NCBI RefSeq assembly: GCF_029784135.1 | Contig: NC_073746.1 | Coordinates: forward strand, 282,979,348 to 283,043,347 | DNA from: Toxorhynchites rutilus septentrionalis | Taxonomy: Eukaryota; Arthropoda; Insecta; Diptera; Culicidae | Length of the DNA: 64,000 bases | Direction of reading: 5' to 3' | In this document: piece after piece, positions 49,280-59,759 of the stretch | Layout of the letters: every line of letters begins with the position of its first letter | Numbering within the stretch: the stretch's first letter is position 1 | The notes under the pieces: generated by a model | Told to the model about the DNA's origin: nothing | Databases searched by the model: none | What the model saw: the letters and a program-made list of their open reading frames with translations, nothing else | Made by a program: the position numbers and the translations under genes

Positions 49280-50060
49280 TAGGCATATGGAGGTTTTAGG
49301 GTGCAATAAATATTTCTATGGTGGTTAGACACACACCCCTCTCTAAGGGGGGCTGCCATACAAATGAAACACAAATTTCTGCAGTACTCGAGAATTTATC
49401 AAGCGAATGAAACCAAATGTGTATGTGCATGTGTAGATTTTAGGGTGCAATAAATGTTTTTACAGTGGTTAGACACTCCACCCCCTTTCTAAGGGGGAGC
49501 TGCCATACAAATGAAGCATACATTTCTGCATAATTCAAGAACTAATCAAGCAAACGGAACCAAATTTGGCATGTGGAGGTTTTAGGGGCAAGAAACATTT
49601 CTAAGGTGGTTCAACACTTCTCCCATCTTCTGAGGGGGGCTGCCATACAAATGAAACACAAATTTCTGCATAACTCGAGACCTAATCAAGCAAATGGAAC
49701 CAAATTCGGCATATGGAGGTTTTAGGGAGCAATAAATGCTTTTATGGTGGTTTGACAATCATTTCTCCTCTCTAAAGATGAAGGAAGGGTGCTGAACAAC
49801 TCAAGAACTAATCAAACAAATGGAATCAAACTTAGCATATAGAGGTTTTAGGGATCGATAAACGTTTCTAGGGTAGTTTGACACTCCTCCCCTCTCTCTA
49901 AAGGGAGGCTCCCATACAAATGAAACACAAACTTCTGCATAACTCGAGAACTAATCAAGCAAATATAGCCAAATTTGTGATGTGAGGGTTTTTGGGTACG
50001 AGAAATGTTTCTATGATGGTATGACACCCCTTCCTCCTCTGGAAAGGAGAGGGTGTCCCA
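49280..50060. repeat. Six-unit tandem array of about 140 bp
   Basis: The block GGAGGTTTTAGGG, then AATAAATGTTTCTATGG, then CTGCCATACAAATGAAACAC and AACTCGAGAACTAATCAAGC recurs about every 126-145 bases. Anchors are near 49290, 49435, 49577, 49717, 49843 and 49984. The units are diverged (the fifth lacks the CATACAAATG block), so the array is old. It is not coding; the frames that cross it are broken. Confidence 0.8.
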
Positions 50061-50247
50061 TAAAAATAATGCACATATTTCAACCAAACATGACAATTGA
50101 AAATTTTCGGAAAACTCTGAATGAAAATGGGAAAATTCGAATAATTCAATTCGCATGTGTTCTACAATTACATATTGACAAGCTTTGATAGTCCATTTGA
50201 TGTTTGTGGAAACGGAATTGAACTTCGTTCGAAAGTGGAAATGGATT

Positions 50248-50368
50248 TTAACCCTTAAATGCATGATGATGTATATGTACATCAGTGTTTTCTTGTGTTT
50301 CTGTAATTCAAACACAGTATTTTTTTTACTTTTAATAGGTATTCAAAAATCATGCATTTAAGGGTTAA
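50248..50368. mobile_element. 121-bp piggyBac-like MITE (TTAA sites)
   Basis: A perfect inverted repeat CCCTTAAATGCATGAT lies at both ends, immediately bordered by TTAA at 50248-50251 and 50365-50368. TTAA target duplication with CCC-starting termini is the mark of piggyBac-type transposition. No coding sequence is inside. Confidence 0.8.
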
Positions 50369-50394
50369 TGTGATAACGCACTCCTATATCGTCT

Positions 50395-50779
50395 TCTATC
50401 TATATAAATAAAAATGAATCGCCGAATGTGTTGATAAGAGCAAAACTCGAGAAAGAAACTGTTCGATTCAGGGCTGTCTTCATTCTATCATATTTTCTGT
50501 ATCAAACATTTATTCCGTGTAACGGAGAAACATGTTATTTGCAAGTGGATGAAAAATCTCGCACGAGAATTGTGTTTGAAAATAATCTGATATTATAATG
50601 TCGAGTTTTGGTAGATGTACTGAAATTTTATAGTAAAAAATAATTTTAACGGGTAGATTAAAAGATCAATCAATGAACAGTTCTGCGATTGGACCCATGA
50701 ATGTGCGCTTAGTAAGAAAACGTGGATGTGATAACGAAAAATAAATTTTGGGAGGGACGACGCTTGCCGAGTCAGCTAG
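50395..50779 (+). mobile_element. Non-autonomous Helitron-like element
   Basis: The left end is TCTATCTATATAAATAAAAA and the right end CGACGCTTGCCGAGTCAGCT, finishing in CTAG followed by T. Helitrons start with TC, end in CTRR and insert next to T. I recall insect Helitron ends with a TTGCCGGGTCAGCTAGT-like sequence, which this resembles. There is no Rep/helicase ORF. The left boundary is less certain, since the base before TC is T and not A. Confidence 0.5.
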
Positions 50780-52264
50780 TTGAAAATAAAAACCGCAAAC
50801 AATAATTTAGAAAACTACAGTAGAACCCCGACTATCTGCGAGCGGATGATTCGCGATGCGGATTTTTCGCGGAAGTGAGTTCCATAGTAAAACTATAGGC
50901 CTTCGTGAAAATTATTAGTGAGTGTCAGGCTCGTGCTCTCTTGTTTTGGTCATGGCTTTCACATTATCTGACCACTGGTGTAAACGACCGTACAAATGAA
51001 TAGTTTAATGATTTCCGTATTGATAAAACATAGATTTTATATATACTAGAGATGGCCAAACGGTGGTTCGCGGTCTACCGGTCGCCCGCGTAGGTATTCC
51101 TAGGCGCCCGCCAGCTGGTTTAGGGTAGTGTCACCTTTAAACACAAATGATTAAATGTCCCTCCACCTTTTGACGTGATTATTTTATACGGTGTTTAAGC
51201 TAACCCCAATAAAACATATTAGTCGCACGAGTAGATATATTTCTTCATTAATGTTTCCGTTTTAATATTATCTTTCAGTCCATTAGAAATATCCAAAATT
51301 AAATATTGGACCCTATTATGTATTTCTAGTTGAATTTTGCTCCTTAGCTAAATTTTGCTTTTATAGATACAGTCGATTGAAAGCTGTCGGCATAATTTTT
51401 CGAGCTGCTTGGTTTGCTTGTTGCATTCATGATATTTTGCTCTGGGAAACATTTCGACAACGCATCGAAACATGGAATTCGCAACACATGACGTTCGAGA
51501 AAGACCTCAATTCGATTAGATTCTATCGATTTACAAAATGCGAAAAATCGCCCGGTGTGATAGCTATAGGGCTCGAATCGATCCAATTCACACAATCGGG
51601 GGCCAATATTTTTGATAGTTATTTCTTATTAGAGATGAAACGGATAATAGTGTTGTCGGATACTAGATACCAGATATCCGGCAAGCCTCGAGGTCACATG
51701 CCCAGATAATTGCGAATGCGAAGTTGGGAGAAACTACATGTGTGCATGAAGCAAATAAAGGTTCACATAATAAATTATGATGAAATTTACCGTATAGAAT
51801 ATTCCCTAATAAAATATTCCCTAAGTATCAAGTTTTCTGCAAGGAATATTGAACAGATTTTTTTTCTGTTAAGTATTTTCTATTACAATGATGAATTTTT
51901 TTTTGAATATATTGAAATGATTTTAATACTAGTCGAGTTGTAGTAAGTACTACGAAACCAAATAAGCAAAGACCATCAATAAATTATTTTTACATTCAAG
52001 ATTGAAATAATTGGAACTGTCTTCAGGGATGATAATCTGAGAGAGGGTATACTTACTTCACCACAAATCAAGTTAAACGACGAAACTGAATTAAGGCACG
52101 CGAAGCTCATGACACTTTTTGTGACTGTTTCAACGAAGTGGCAAATGAAAATATAGTTTGTTAGATAGTTTGCGTCGCATCCACGACAAAATCTATTACT
52201 AACGAAAACATTTTGAATCGATCGCAATCACGTTTGGTGGTTATTAAACTCTAAGCAGTACCCC
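50780..52264. other. Intergenic with a pogo-like end and repeat pieces
   Basis: CAGTAGAACCCCGACTATCT at 50818 resembles a pogo/Tigger terminal repeat; no opposite end was found. The block 51395-51460 (TTGGTTTGCTTGTTGCAT, GGGAAACATTTC) is related to the left part of the Harbinger-like element at 30725-30800. The rest is AT-rich without coding sequence. Confidence 0.4.
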
Positions 52265-52375
52265 CAATTGGTTTGCTAGAGTTTATCTTTCTACTCCTTG
52301 CAGTAGTGTTTACAGTGAAAGACGGTTCTCTGAGGCTGGCCTGATGTACGAAGCAAGTCAAATGGGTCGATAAAA
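52265..52375 (+). pseudogene. hAT transposase C-terminal fragment
   Basis: The plus frame reads ARVYLSTPCSSVYSERRFSE and then AGLMYEASQ. This is the dimerisation motif of BED-finger hAT transposases and their domesticated relatives (APCTSVESERLFS-like). Nothing of the catalytic core precedes it. Confidence 0.65.
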
Positions 52376-52530
52376 AAGTTATAATAAAAATAATAGTGTT
52401 AATAATATAATGCTATGAGTTAATACTAACTTAATTTTAAAAAAAGATCTTGGGTTAATGAGAAATTATTGATTTTTTTCTAATATCCGGTATCCGGCCG
52501 GATAGTAGGTCACTATACTGCATATATAAA

Positions 52531-53672
52531 GGTTGGGGGAAAAGAAATGTCGTATTTCTGATCGAAATTTGACGCTTTATTTAACATACTTAAAATTATC
52601 CAATTTAAGTCAAATATGCGCCGTTTTGTTCGCAAACTAGTTGCCATTTAGAAGACAACTTCATTATCCCCCCCTCCTTATTTGCAAAAAACTCAGACAG
52701 CCAGTTTTCGCAAACCTCTTTTGAGGCCAACTTAGTATCACCAAGTGCGTTTTGCATGGACCGGAAGAGATGATAATCACTTGGAGCCAGGTCAGGACTA
52801 TACGATGGTTGCAATAGGACATCCCATCCGAGCTCCCGTAACTTCTGGCGGGTCATAAAAGATGTGTGAGGCCGAGTGTTGTCCTGGTGGAAAACAACAC
52901 CATTCCTATTGATCATTTCTGGCCGCTTCTGGTCAATCGCCTGCTTCAAACGGTCAAGCTGCTCACAGTAGAGAACCGAGTAGAGGGTCTGGCCATAGTT
53001 GAGCAGCTCATAGTGGATGATTCCCTTCCAATCCCACCAAACACACAGCAAAACCTTCCTGGTCGTCAATCCGGGCTTGGCGATGGTTTGGACCGGCTCA
53101 CAGCGCGGCTCGTCCACGACTTTTTCGCTTTAGGTTGTCGTACGTGATACTTTTCATCACCAGTCACCATCTTCTTCAGAAATGGGTCGAGTTCGTTCCG
53201 TTTCAGCAGTGCATCGCAGGAGTTGATTCGGTCTAAAAGATTTTTTTTGCGTCAACTCGTGTGGCACCCATACATCCAGATTTTTTTGGAATCCAATCTT
53301 CTGCAAATGGTTCCAAACGGTTTTATGGTCTATACCCAGTTCCTGGCCAATCGAACGAGTGCTCACATGCCGGTCTACTTGGATGATTTCAACGATTTTA
53401 TCGGTTTCCACGACGATTGGCCTACCAGTACGGGGTGTATCTCCGACAGCCAACACACCAGAACGAAATCGAGCAAACCAACGCTGTGCTGTGCGAATCG
53501 TTACAGTATCGGGTCCATAAATTACCCATAATTTTTTCGGCCGCTTTCGTTGCAGTTTTACCTCGCAGGTAGTAAAAACGTAAAATATGGCGAATTTCTT
53601 GCTTGGCGGACTCCATCTTTGACGCGCTATAACTTGAGACTGAAAAGGACAATCACAACACTGTCAAAACGA
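52531..53672 (-). pseudogene. mariner transposase, copy 1 (right terminus missing)
   Basis: The left terminus (GGTTGGGGGAAAAGAAATGT) starts at 52531. On the minus strand the transposase starts at MESAKQEIRHILRFYYLRGK and reads on through a broken middle. The second and third catalytic blocks, FHQDNTRPHTS and YSPDLAPSDYHLFRSM, are intact with 34 residues between the aspartates (DD34D). The C-terminus (CEQNGAYLT) is complete. Frameshifts lie near 53530 and 53240, and the block around the first catalytic Asp is damaged near 53100-53150. It is homologous to the element at 61827-63072 up to about 53672, then diverges without a terminal repeat. Confidence 0.88.
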
Positions 53673-54840
53673 CACTTGATTTCCGCAATGGTTTTGTTTG
53701 GATTGGTGAAAGCATCGTTATTTTTTCGACACTGCTGGCATACAACATCATGCAAACAGCTATGAAAACCACTCAATAAAATGTTATTCCTGAGATATAG
53801 CGTTTCATGTGATAAAAAAAAAATTAAATAAAATTGTGTTGATATCAACACGATTATAATTTTTACGTTGATTGGGTCTTTAATGTAAATTTTAGCAAAT
53901 TTAATATTGGTTAAGGAAATTGTACTGCAGAGCTCGGAATACTTCCATGGCTGCCTCTGCTGTCAAAAATAGGAAACGGAAAAGTATTACAAAGTATTAC
54001 ATGGCCTCGGCCAACGAATAGAAGGGTTAAAGCTCTCCAACGTTAATATGTGCAAAAAATACGATCAACGAAGGAAAATATTAAGGTATTATCAACTATA
54101 ATCAACTGTTAGATGGTCTGCTTTGGTCTCCTCAAACACCTTGGTTTTTGAGTTTACTGATTACAATAAGTTTAAATTTGTGACTTCCCGTGGCGTTGCT
54201 ACAAGGTAAGATCGCAATTCTTTCCTTGCTATTTTTATTCTCTGGACCATTCTTTCAGCTTCATCAATGGCTAAAGTATAAGTGGGAATACACTTCCAGA
54301 AGAGATCCAATTCGCATGTGTTATAAATTTGCTTATGTTACGCTAGCGTATGATCAGAATTTTACTTCATATGCAAATACACCTAGTATATATATTCATT
54401 GTTCATCGGAATACATCGTTCATACATTTTACTTCAGTATTGATTTGTTATTTTCCCAAATATATCCTAGGACTTGTGTCATTGAAGTGCCACACAGTCT
54501 GATAAGTGAATTGATCTATTTACGTAGCAAAACAAAAACAAACGGTGTGTTTTGCTCTTCTCGCACAAACACTATTACCCCATTAAAACATGTTGTTTTA
54601 CCTATACTTCTACAATGGGTTTCCTAGTTGAAAGCTTCGGGTTTCGCTTGAAAAGATCCACTATTTTTGAATGTATTTTAGAATCCGATAGCTTTGCTGG
54701 TCTGTTACACCCGAGCAGAGTTGTCAACCAAAGTTTTGAAAAGGCTGAAAAAATTTAAAAAAAACTGGAAAAAGCTGGAACAATTTGAAAAAAACTGGAA
54801 GAATCGATTTTTTTTCTCAATTTGGTTTATACTTGCAATA
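53673..54840. other. Intergenic, AT-rich
   Basis: No gene or recognised repeat. The plus frame 54190-54627 is open for 145 codons but has no start with context, no conserved motif and AT-rich codons. A run with AAAAAAACTGGAAAA units near 54760-54800 is simple-sequence-like. Confidence 0.35.
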
Positions 54841-55803
54841 CAGTGAAAATTCACTGCGTTTGACAACTATAGAACCACTCTTTTTTCCTGAGTTTCCAGA
54901 GATATCGGCTGTCGTCGGCTGAATTGAAGTATAGATGTAGTAAATAATAACTATCTTCATTTATAAGCCTGGCCATTTGAGCTTTATTTTAATTCTATCT
55001 AAGTTGAATTTCTTTTTATCAGAAAAGGTCTCCTGAAATAGTGAAACTCATGGGACTAGCTTCCACATTAGTTTTTGGACCCACAGTTTTGGAGAAGGGA
55101 TTTTTATGGTTTGGGGAGAATTTTCTCAAAAATGCCTGGTTCAGACAGCTTACCATCAACACGAATGAACAGTCAGAAGTGCAACGAAGTACTTCAGAAT
55201 CATTTAGTGCTGTTTTTGCATCAAAAACAATGTGATAATTGGGTAATTTGGCATAAATTCATGAAATCCAGAAGGTCAGCGCATGGTTTCATGAATAGGG
55301 GCTTCAGATTCTGGGCGGGTCAGCTTGTTTACCGGATCAAAACTCTATCAAGAACTTATGAGGAGTGATCGTACGAATAGTAGATGCAGCTTACAAGCAG
55401 TATGAGTGATTTGAAGAGCTTAAACGAGCAGTATTCTCTGCGTAGAACGAGATACACACTACAACATGGCGCAGCTGGTTCGAAACCACCCCGATGGGTT
55501 ATTTGAACTGATTGATAGCTAAAGATGATCTACGAATTAGAAACTTATTGTAATTTATGTGGAATTTACGTTAATTTTGTATAGGAGTGAGAGTTTTTCC
55601 ATCTGGTTCTATAGTTATGAAACACTGGAATTTTAGTTTTTTGAATGTTTCGCGCCTGAACACAAAAATAAAGCTCAAATAGCCAGCAATATAAATGAAG
55701 ATAGTTGTTATATCCTACACCATATACTACAATTCAATCGACTTCTTACGTATCTCTGGAAACTCAGAAAAGTTGAGTGGTTCTATAGTTGTGAAACGCA
55801 GTG
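54841..55803 (+). mobile_element. Tc1-type element with long terminal inverted repeats
   Basis: The element is flanked by TA (54839-54840 and 55804-55805). Its ends mirror each other for about 170 bases: CACTGCGTTTGACAACTATA, GAGTTTCCAGAGATA, ACTATCTTCATTTATA and ATTTGAGCTTTATTTT. Inside, 55075-55368 encodes RMNSQKCNEVLQNHLVLFLH, then HGFMNRGFRFWAGQLVYRIK, a Tc1 transposase stretch. The second catalytic block (expected QQDNAP) has become WVIWHKF. The C-terminal AQLVRNHPDGLFELIDS follows at about 55470-55520. Long terminal repeats recall mosquito Tc1 elements such as Quetzal. It is inactive. Confidence 0.8.
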
Positions 55804-56644
55804 TATAAGTAATTAGCATTTTTAATTTACCTGTTACCATACATATTAACATTATACTTTTGTTACACATGTTGTTTTAATTCTAACTAATCCTGATCTT
55901 CTTTCTTTCTTTGTTTTTAAGAGGCTTTAAACTTTGCAGTTCATTCGCCTCTAATCCTGATCTTATTTTAGAGAACTTCCACGCGAAATCAGCCCGAAAA
56001 CAGCAAATTTTGACGCCTCTTTGATTTTATTGAATTTTGGTACTTATGATGGAAACTACAAAAAGTTATAATTTTCATTATGACTAATTTAAATTACGAC
56101 TAATTTTAAAAGGGCGTATTAAAAATCATCAATTTTTTTTAAACCCAGATGTAAAAATATGATGTTTCACAAAGTTGCTAGAAAATCAATCATAAAAATA
56201 ACATTTTAAATGCAGTTTATACGATATATTCTCGAGATATATCCAACGTAATACAGCGATTCGCCTCTAATTGGACATTAGAGGCGATTGTGACCTATAA
56301 TTGAACACATCAACAAATACAACACAAACGAAAAAAAAACAATGTGGAAAACAAGTTAAAACAGGAAAATCGTTGAAAATCTATCAAATAATCATTAGAA
56401 CAGAGTGTAAAATACATAATCTAGTAAAATGAACTCAACTTTCGAATACTTTGATGAAGAATTTGTTTTTTTTAAAATAATAACAACAGTTTGTAGTAAT
56501 TAAGTAAATGGTATGATTTAAGTGTAAAAAAAAAGTTAATGATTTTTAATACAGCCTTTTCGAAAATCAGTCGTGATTTGAATATGATATGATGATGAGA
56601 ATTGAAATTTTGGGCAAGTTTCGAAAAAAACGGAGAGGGTCTGG
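55804..56644. other. Intergenic, with a dispersed-repeat phrase
   Basis: The phrase GAGGCTTTAAACTTTGCAGT, then TCATTCGCCTCTAATCC, at about 55921-55960 is repeated in similar form at about 59935-59970, so a dispersed repeat is present. No coding sequence is seen. Confidence 0.35.
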
Positions 56645-56905
56645 TCAGTGACCGGCTGATTTGTCGTGGAATTGCTTTTTATTATTTTTTATTTTTACAT
56701 AATTTGTGGAAGCTAGAATTCCTCGCGTAGTTTTTGCTACTGTTCTACTTCCCAGTTTTGATTCGTTCAAGTTGTATACTGAAAACAATCGCTCAACGGT
56801 TGCTGAAGAGTGCGTCAGAATCAAGAATGTTGTAATAGTATTTCCAATTTGGCAAAATAAACATATCTTTTTGGGATAGAATTTTACTTCACAAGAAAGA
56901 AGCAT
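56645..56905 (-). pseudogene. hAT transposase C-terminal fragment
   Basis: The minus frame contains TTFLILTHSSATVERLFSVY and NLNESKLGSRTVAKTTRGIL, the dimerisation motif of hAT transposases, ending in ASTNY. The catalytic regions are absent. It belongs to a different hAT branch from the fragments at 3573-5044 and 52265-52375, judged by the motif spelling. Confidence 0.7.
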
Positions 56906-58122
56906 TTTGGTGTTCGTTTACACTGAAGTTTATAAAATCCAGGTTTCGGATCTCCCTAAATTCATTATCGATTTCCTGAATATGCGAAACACTTACCAAG
57001 CAATCACAGTAAACTGTTAACGATGATGAGAACTGATGAAACACGGGAGAAATTTAAATATTTATAAACGGGTAAATTCTACGTGCTCACGCAAAACAAA
57101 CGTCAAACACAAACGATAATGAGTGGTGCTGTTATTTTTTTTCCTACCATGTGTTAATTCAAATGTTATTCTCAAATGAAGTGATAGTGAAACCAATGGA
57201 TCACTCTAAAGAAGCAATTGTGATATTAAATTTATAGTTATATCATCAGTGCATGAAGCATTTCAAGATATTAGAACAAAGTGTCCGAAATATGATTCAG
57301 AACGGTACTAGATACATAGATATAGATATAGAAAGACGATAAACGTCATACAAGTTTTCGATGTGAGTAAAGTGGAGTAGAATTCTCACAAATGGAAGAA
57401 AAAAAAATACAATTTTGGGGAGTAAAATACTTTAAAATGTCGAAAGAATAAAAAGCTGGATAAAACTGAAAATTATGAAAAACTGTAGACTTTTTGCTTT
57501 GGCTGTTTCGCTGACATGCTTAAAAAAACTGGCAATATACAGGAAAAACTGGGAGGTTGGCAATTCTGCATCCGAGTCTTCGAGCGATTTCTTTGAACCG
57601 TTTCAGAAAGTGGTTTTCGAAAATTTTGAAAGTTTTGCTTGCAGAAAGGCCTGGATTTTCGTTTTGAACGTGCAGGATCTAATCACGACCTGCTTGCTCC
57701 GGTGAATGCATGATGTATGACAAAAGGACTAACCCAAACAACCAAAGCCTACTGTGATTATATATTGAATCAAGCGATCCGGTGACATGAAAAAAATCGA
57801 GAAATACCTTCGTTTTGAATGTTTCCGAAATTTTCGTGTTCGAGCTTTATTTTCAGAACCTGGCCCTTGTTATGTTTGAGGTTTCATGTTTTTCACTCGC
57901 TCGATGAGATTTGTGGCCTCCTCGGGGATAGTTTCCTCTAAATGCGATCAGCATACGCATATATCCAATCATAGTCTGAGATGCTGGATCTTCCGGATAA
58001 CAAAATCATGAAACAACATGACCATGTTTATAAATGAACTACAAATAAAACAATGTTTCTAAGATTTCAAGATAGATAGAAATATATTGTTAGATGCCTT
58101 AACGACTGCAACATATGAGAGT
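56906..58122. other. Intergenic, AT-rich
   Basis: No gene or clear repeat. Short open frames such as 57475-57705 are unsupported. Confidence 0.35.
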
Positions 58123-58269
58123 TAACCCTTTCGCTACGGCAGTGTGCTCCGTCGGAGTGATACCGCTGAACGGAGCACTGCGCCGAAAAGTGTGCATGTC
58201 ACGCTGGTGTGATCGATGTGCAATATCACCCTGATGTCGTCTATAGGCGACGCTCGTTTCGAAAGGGTT
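58123..58269. mobile_element. piggyBac-like MITE, decayed right end
   Basis: The left end TTAACCCTTTCG and the right end CGAAAGGGTTCT are inverted repeats of CCCTTTCG; the right TTAA has become TTCT. Inside, GTGCTCCGT and ACGGAGCAC form a perfect 9-bp hairpin. It belongs to the TTAA/CCC class seen at 50248-50368 but differs in interior. It lies about 465 bases upstream of the KLF promoter. Confidence 0.6.
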
Positions 58270-58733
58270 CTACCTCAAGTTACTTCTGTTGTTATAAAGA
58301 GTCTATTCCCCATTCTTTTCAAAGTCTCACATTTTAATATGATTCTGAGGTCCAACGAAAGTGTCCAAAATGCAGCAGAAGAAAATATCACTGATCGACA
58401 GCTTCATCCAACAATTAGTTTTGAGACACACGAAAATCCACAATAATACTGATTTCTCCCGTGGGACTTGTAATCGATTATTCTTCCTACTCCTGAGCTG
58501 GGCTTTCCACCAGTGAATAATTAGTGGCAAAGGTACATCTGGTTTGTACTTCCGCCTAGCATCATCACGCGCGTCACGGTTGAACAGCGCGTCAAAATAA
58601 GGCAGATAATATGTTCTGCTACAGCAGAGACAGATAATGGTCATTAGTAGTGTCCTTTCTTCTTTCTCCTGCCGATGACAACGGCGACGACGATGATCTT
58701 TGCATCCAATTGATCGGTTGTGGAGGCTTCTGG

Positions 58734-58764
58734 TTTATAACTCGTGTGTCATTGGCTAGTCAGT
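58734..58764 (+). promoter_or_regulatory. TATA/initiator core promoter of the KLF gene
   Basis: TTTATAA at 58734-58740 and an arthropod-type initiator TCAGT at 58760-58764 (A at 58762) are 28 bases apart, the expected TATA-to-start distance. TCGGTCG at 58812-58818 fits the pause-button consensus KCGRWCG, about 50 bases downstream. The predicted leader is about 207 bases to the ATG at 58969. Confidence 0.55.
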
Positions 58765-58968
58765 AAAATTTCCAGAACCACGCATTTGTGCATTTTATCA
58801 GCTTTTATCAGTCGGTCGGTCGACGTACTTTCGGTATGCCCTCATGTATCGGTTTCGCTCGGCGACACGTCTGGGTCATCTGAGAATCCGTCTGCGCACA
58901 TTTGGATGCGATTGTCTGTAACGGGAGATTAGTCGTGATTCGTGTTTGGTAGCATCAACATTCAAGGG

Positions 58969-59715
58969 ATGGATGATTTTGACGTTTCCACAGAGGACTT
59001 CCTTGCCAATGGGTTTCATCAGTTTTACACGGAGTTTCATCAGGATCTGTTTGATGTATTTCAACAAGAGGATAATTTATTGGAGAGCGTCGTCTCGAAG
59101 TGCGACGAGTCTCCACGCAGTCCCAGTGTTGATCTAGATCTGGAAGCGAACGTTGAAAACTTTATTCTCGAATACAGTTGTACCAATTTTAATCAAATCT
59201 GGGAGAGTGATTTTCGACTTCCGGAGCGTACATTTCTCTGCGACGATTCGTGCGACGCGTTTCTACGCAAAAGTGACATCCATAGTAATGTTGCGCCCGC
59301 TGAAGGGACGAACAAGCCTTGCTCCGATGAGCAGCCCACGAGCTTCATTTGTCCTGTCGATACCTGTCGGAAAGTGTATGCCAAATCAGTTCACCTTAAA
59401 GCCCACCTCAGGCGCCACGTGGGAGACAAACCGTACCAGTGCAAATGGGTCGGATGCAAGTGGCGCTTTTCCCGTTCCGATGAACTCGCCCGTCACTTTC
59501 GGTCTCACTCGGGAGTACGGCCGTACAAGTGCGATTTTTGCCCGAAGAGTTTTTCGCGTTCGGACCATTTGGCGAAACATCGGAAAGTACACGAGCGGAA
59601 GTTTGCCGCCGGGAAGTCCAAAGGCGTCTGGGTCAGCTTGCCGCGGGGCAAACCCGGTCGGAAACCAAAGAACGCGGTCAAGGAGAATCATAGCCGGGGC
59701 TGTTTCGAAACGTGA
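58969..59715 (+). CDS. KLF15-like Krueppel-type zinc-finger transcription factor
   Basis: This is a single exon encoding 248 residues from [11 protein letters not shown]. The frame is open upstream to 58942 but without another ATG. Three C2H2 fingers, each joined by a seven-residue linker, lie at about 128-150 (CPVDTC...LKAHLRRH), 158-180 ([20 protein letters not shown]) and 188-208 ([17 protein letters not shown]). The order and spacing are those of the Sp/KLF family, which binds GC and CACC boxes in the nucleus. The [11 protein letters not shown] linker points to KLF15 rather than other KLFs. The N-terminal half is acidic and Ser-rich, a probable regulatory region; a basic tail ([10 protein letters not shown]) follows the fingers. 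AATAAA is at 59754-59759, only 39 bases after the stop. The gene looks intact. The exact ortholog name is inference. Confidence 0.92.
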   Translation: MDDFDVSTEDFLANGFHQFYTEFHQDLFDVFQQEDNLLESVVSKCDESPRSPSVDLDLEANVENFILEYSCTNFNQIWESDFRLPERTFLCDDSCDAFLRKSDIHSNVAPAEGTNKPCSDEQPTSFICPVDTCRKVYAKSVHLKAHLRRHVGDKPYQCKWVGCKWRFSRSDELARHFRSHSGVRPYKCDFCPKSFSRSDHLAKHRKVHERKFAAGKSKGVWVSLPRGKPGRKPKNAVKENHSRGCFET

Positions 59716-59759
59716 AACCACAGCATCTGTTACTGTTAAATATGTTAAATACAAATAAA

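Noticed and set aside
49250..50060. CRISPR-like array
   Set aside because: Units are about 140 bp, diverged throughout and lack a constant repeat with variable spacers; this is an old eukaryotic tandem repeat.
54190..54627. 145-codon plus-strand frame as a gene
   Set aside because: It begins at a non-ATG codon, is AT-rich and has no conserved motif.
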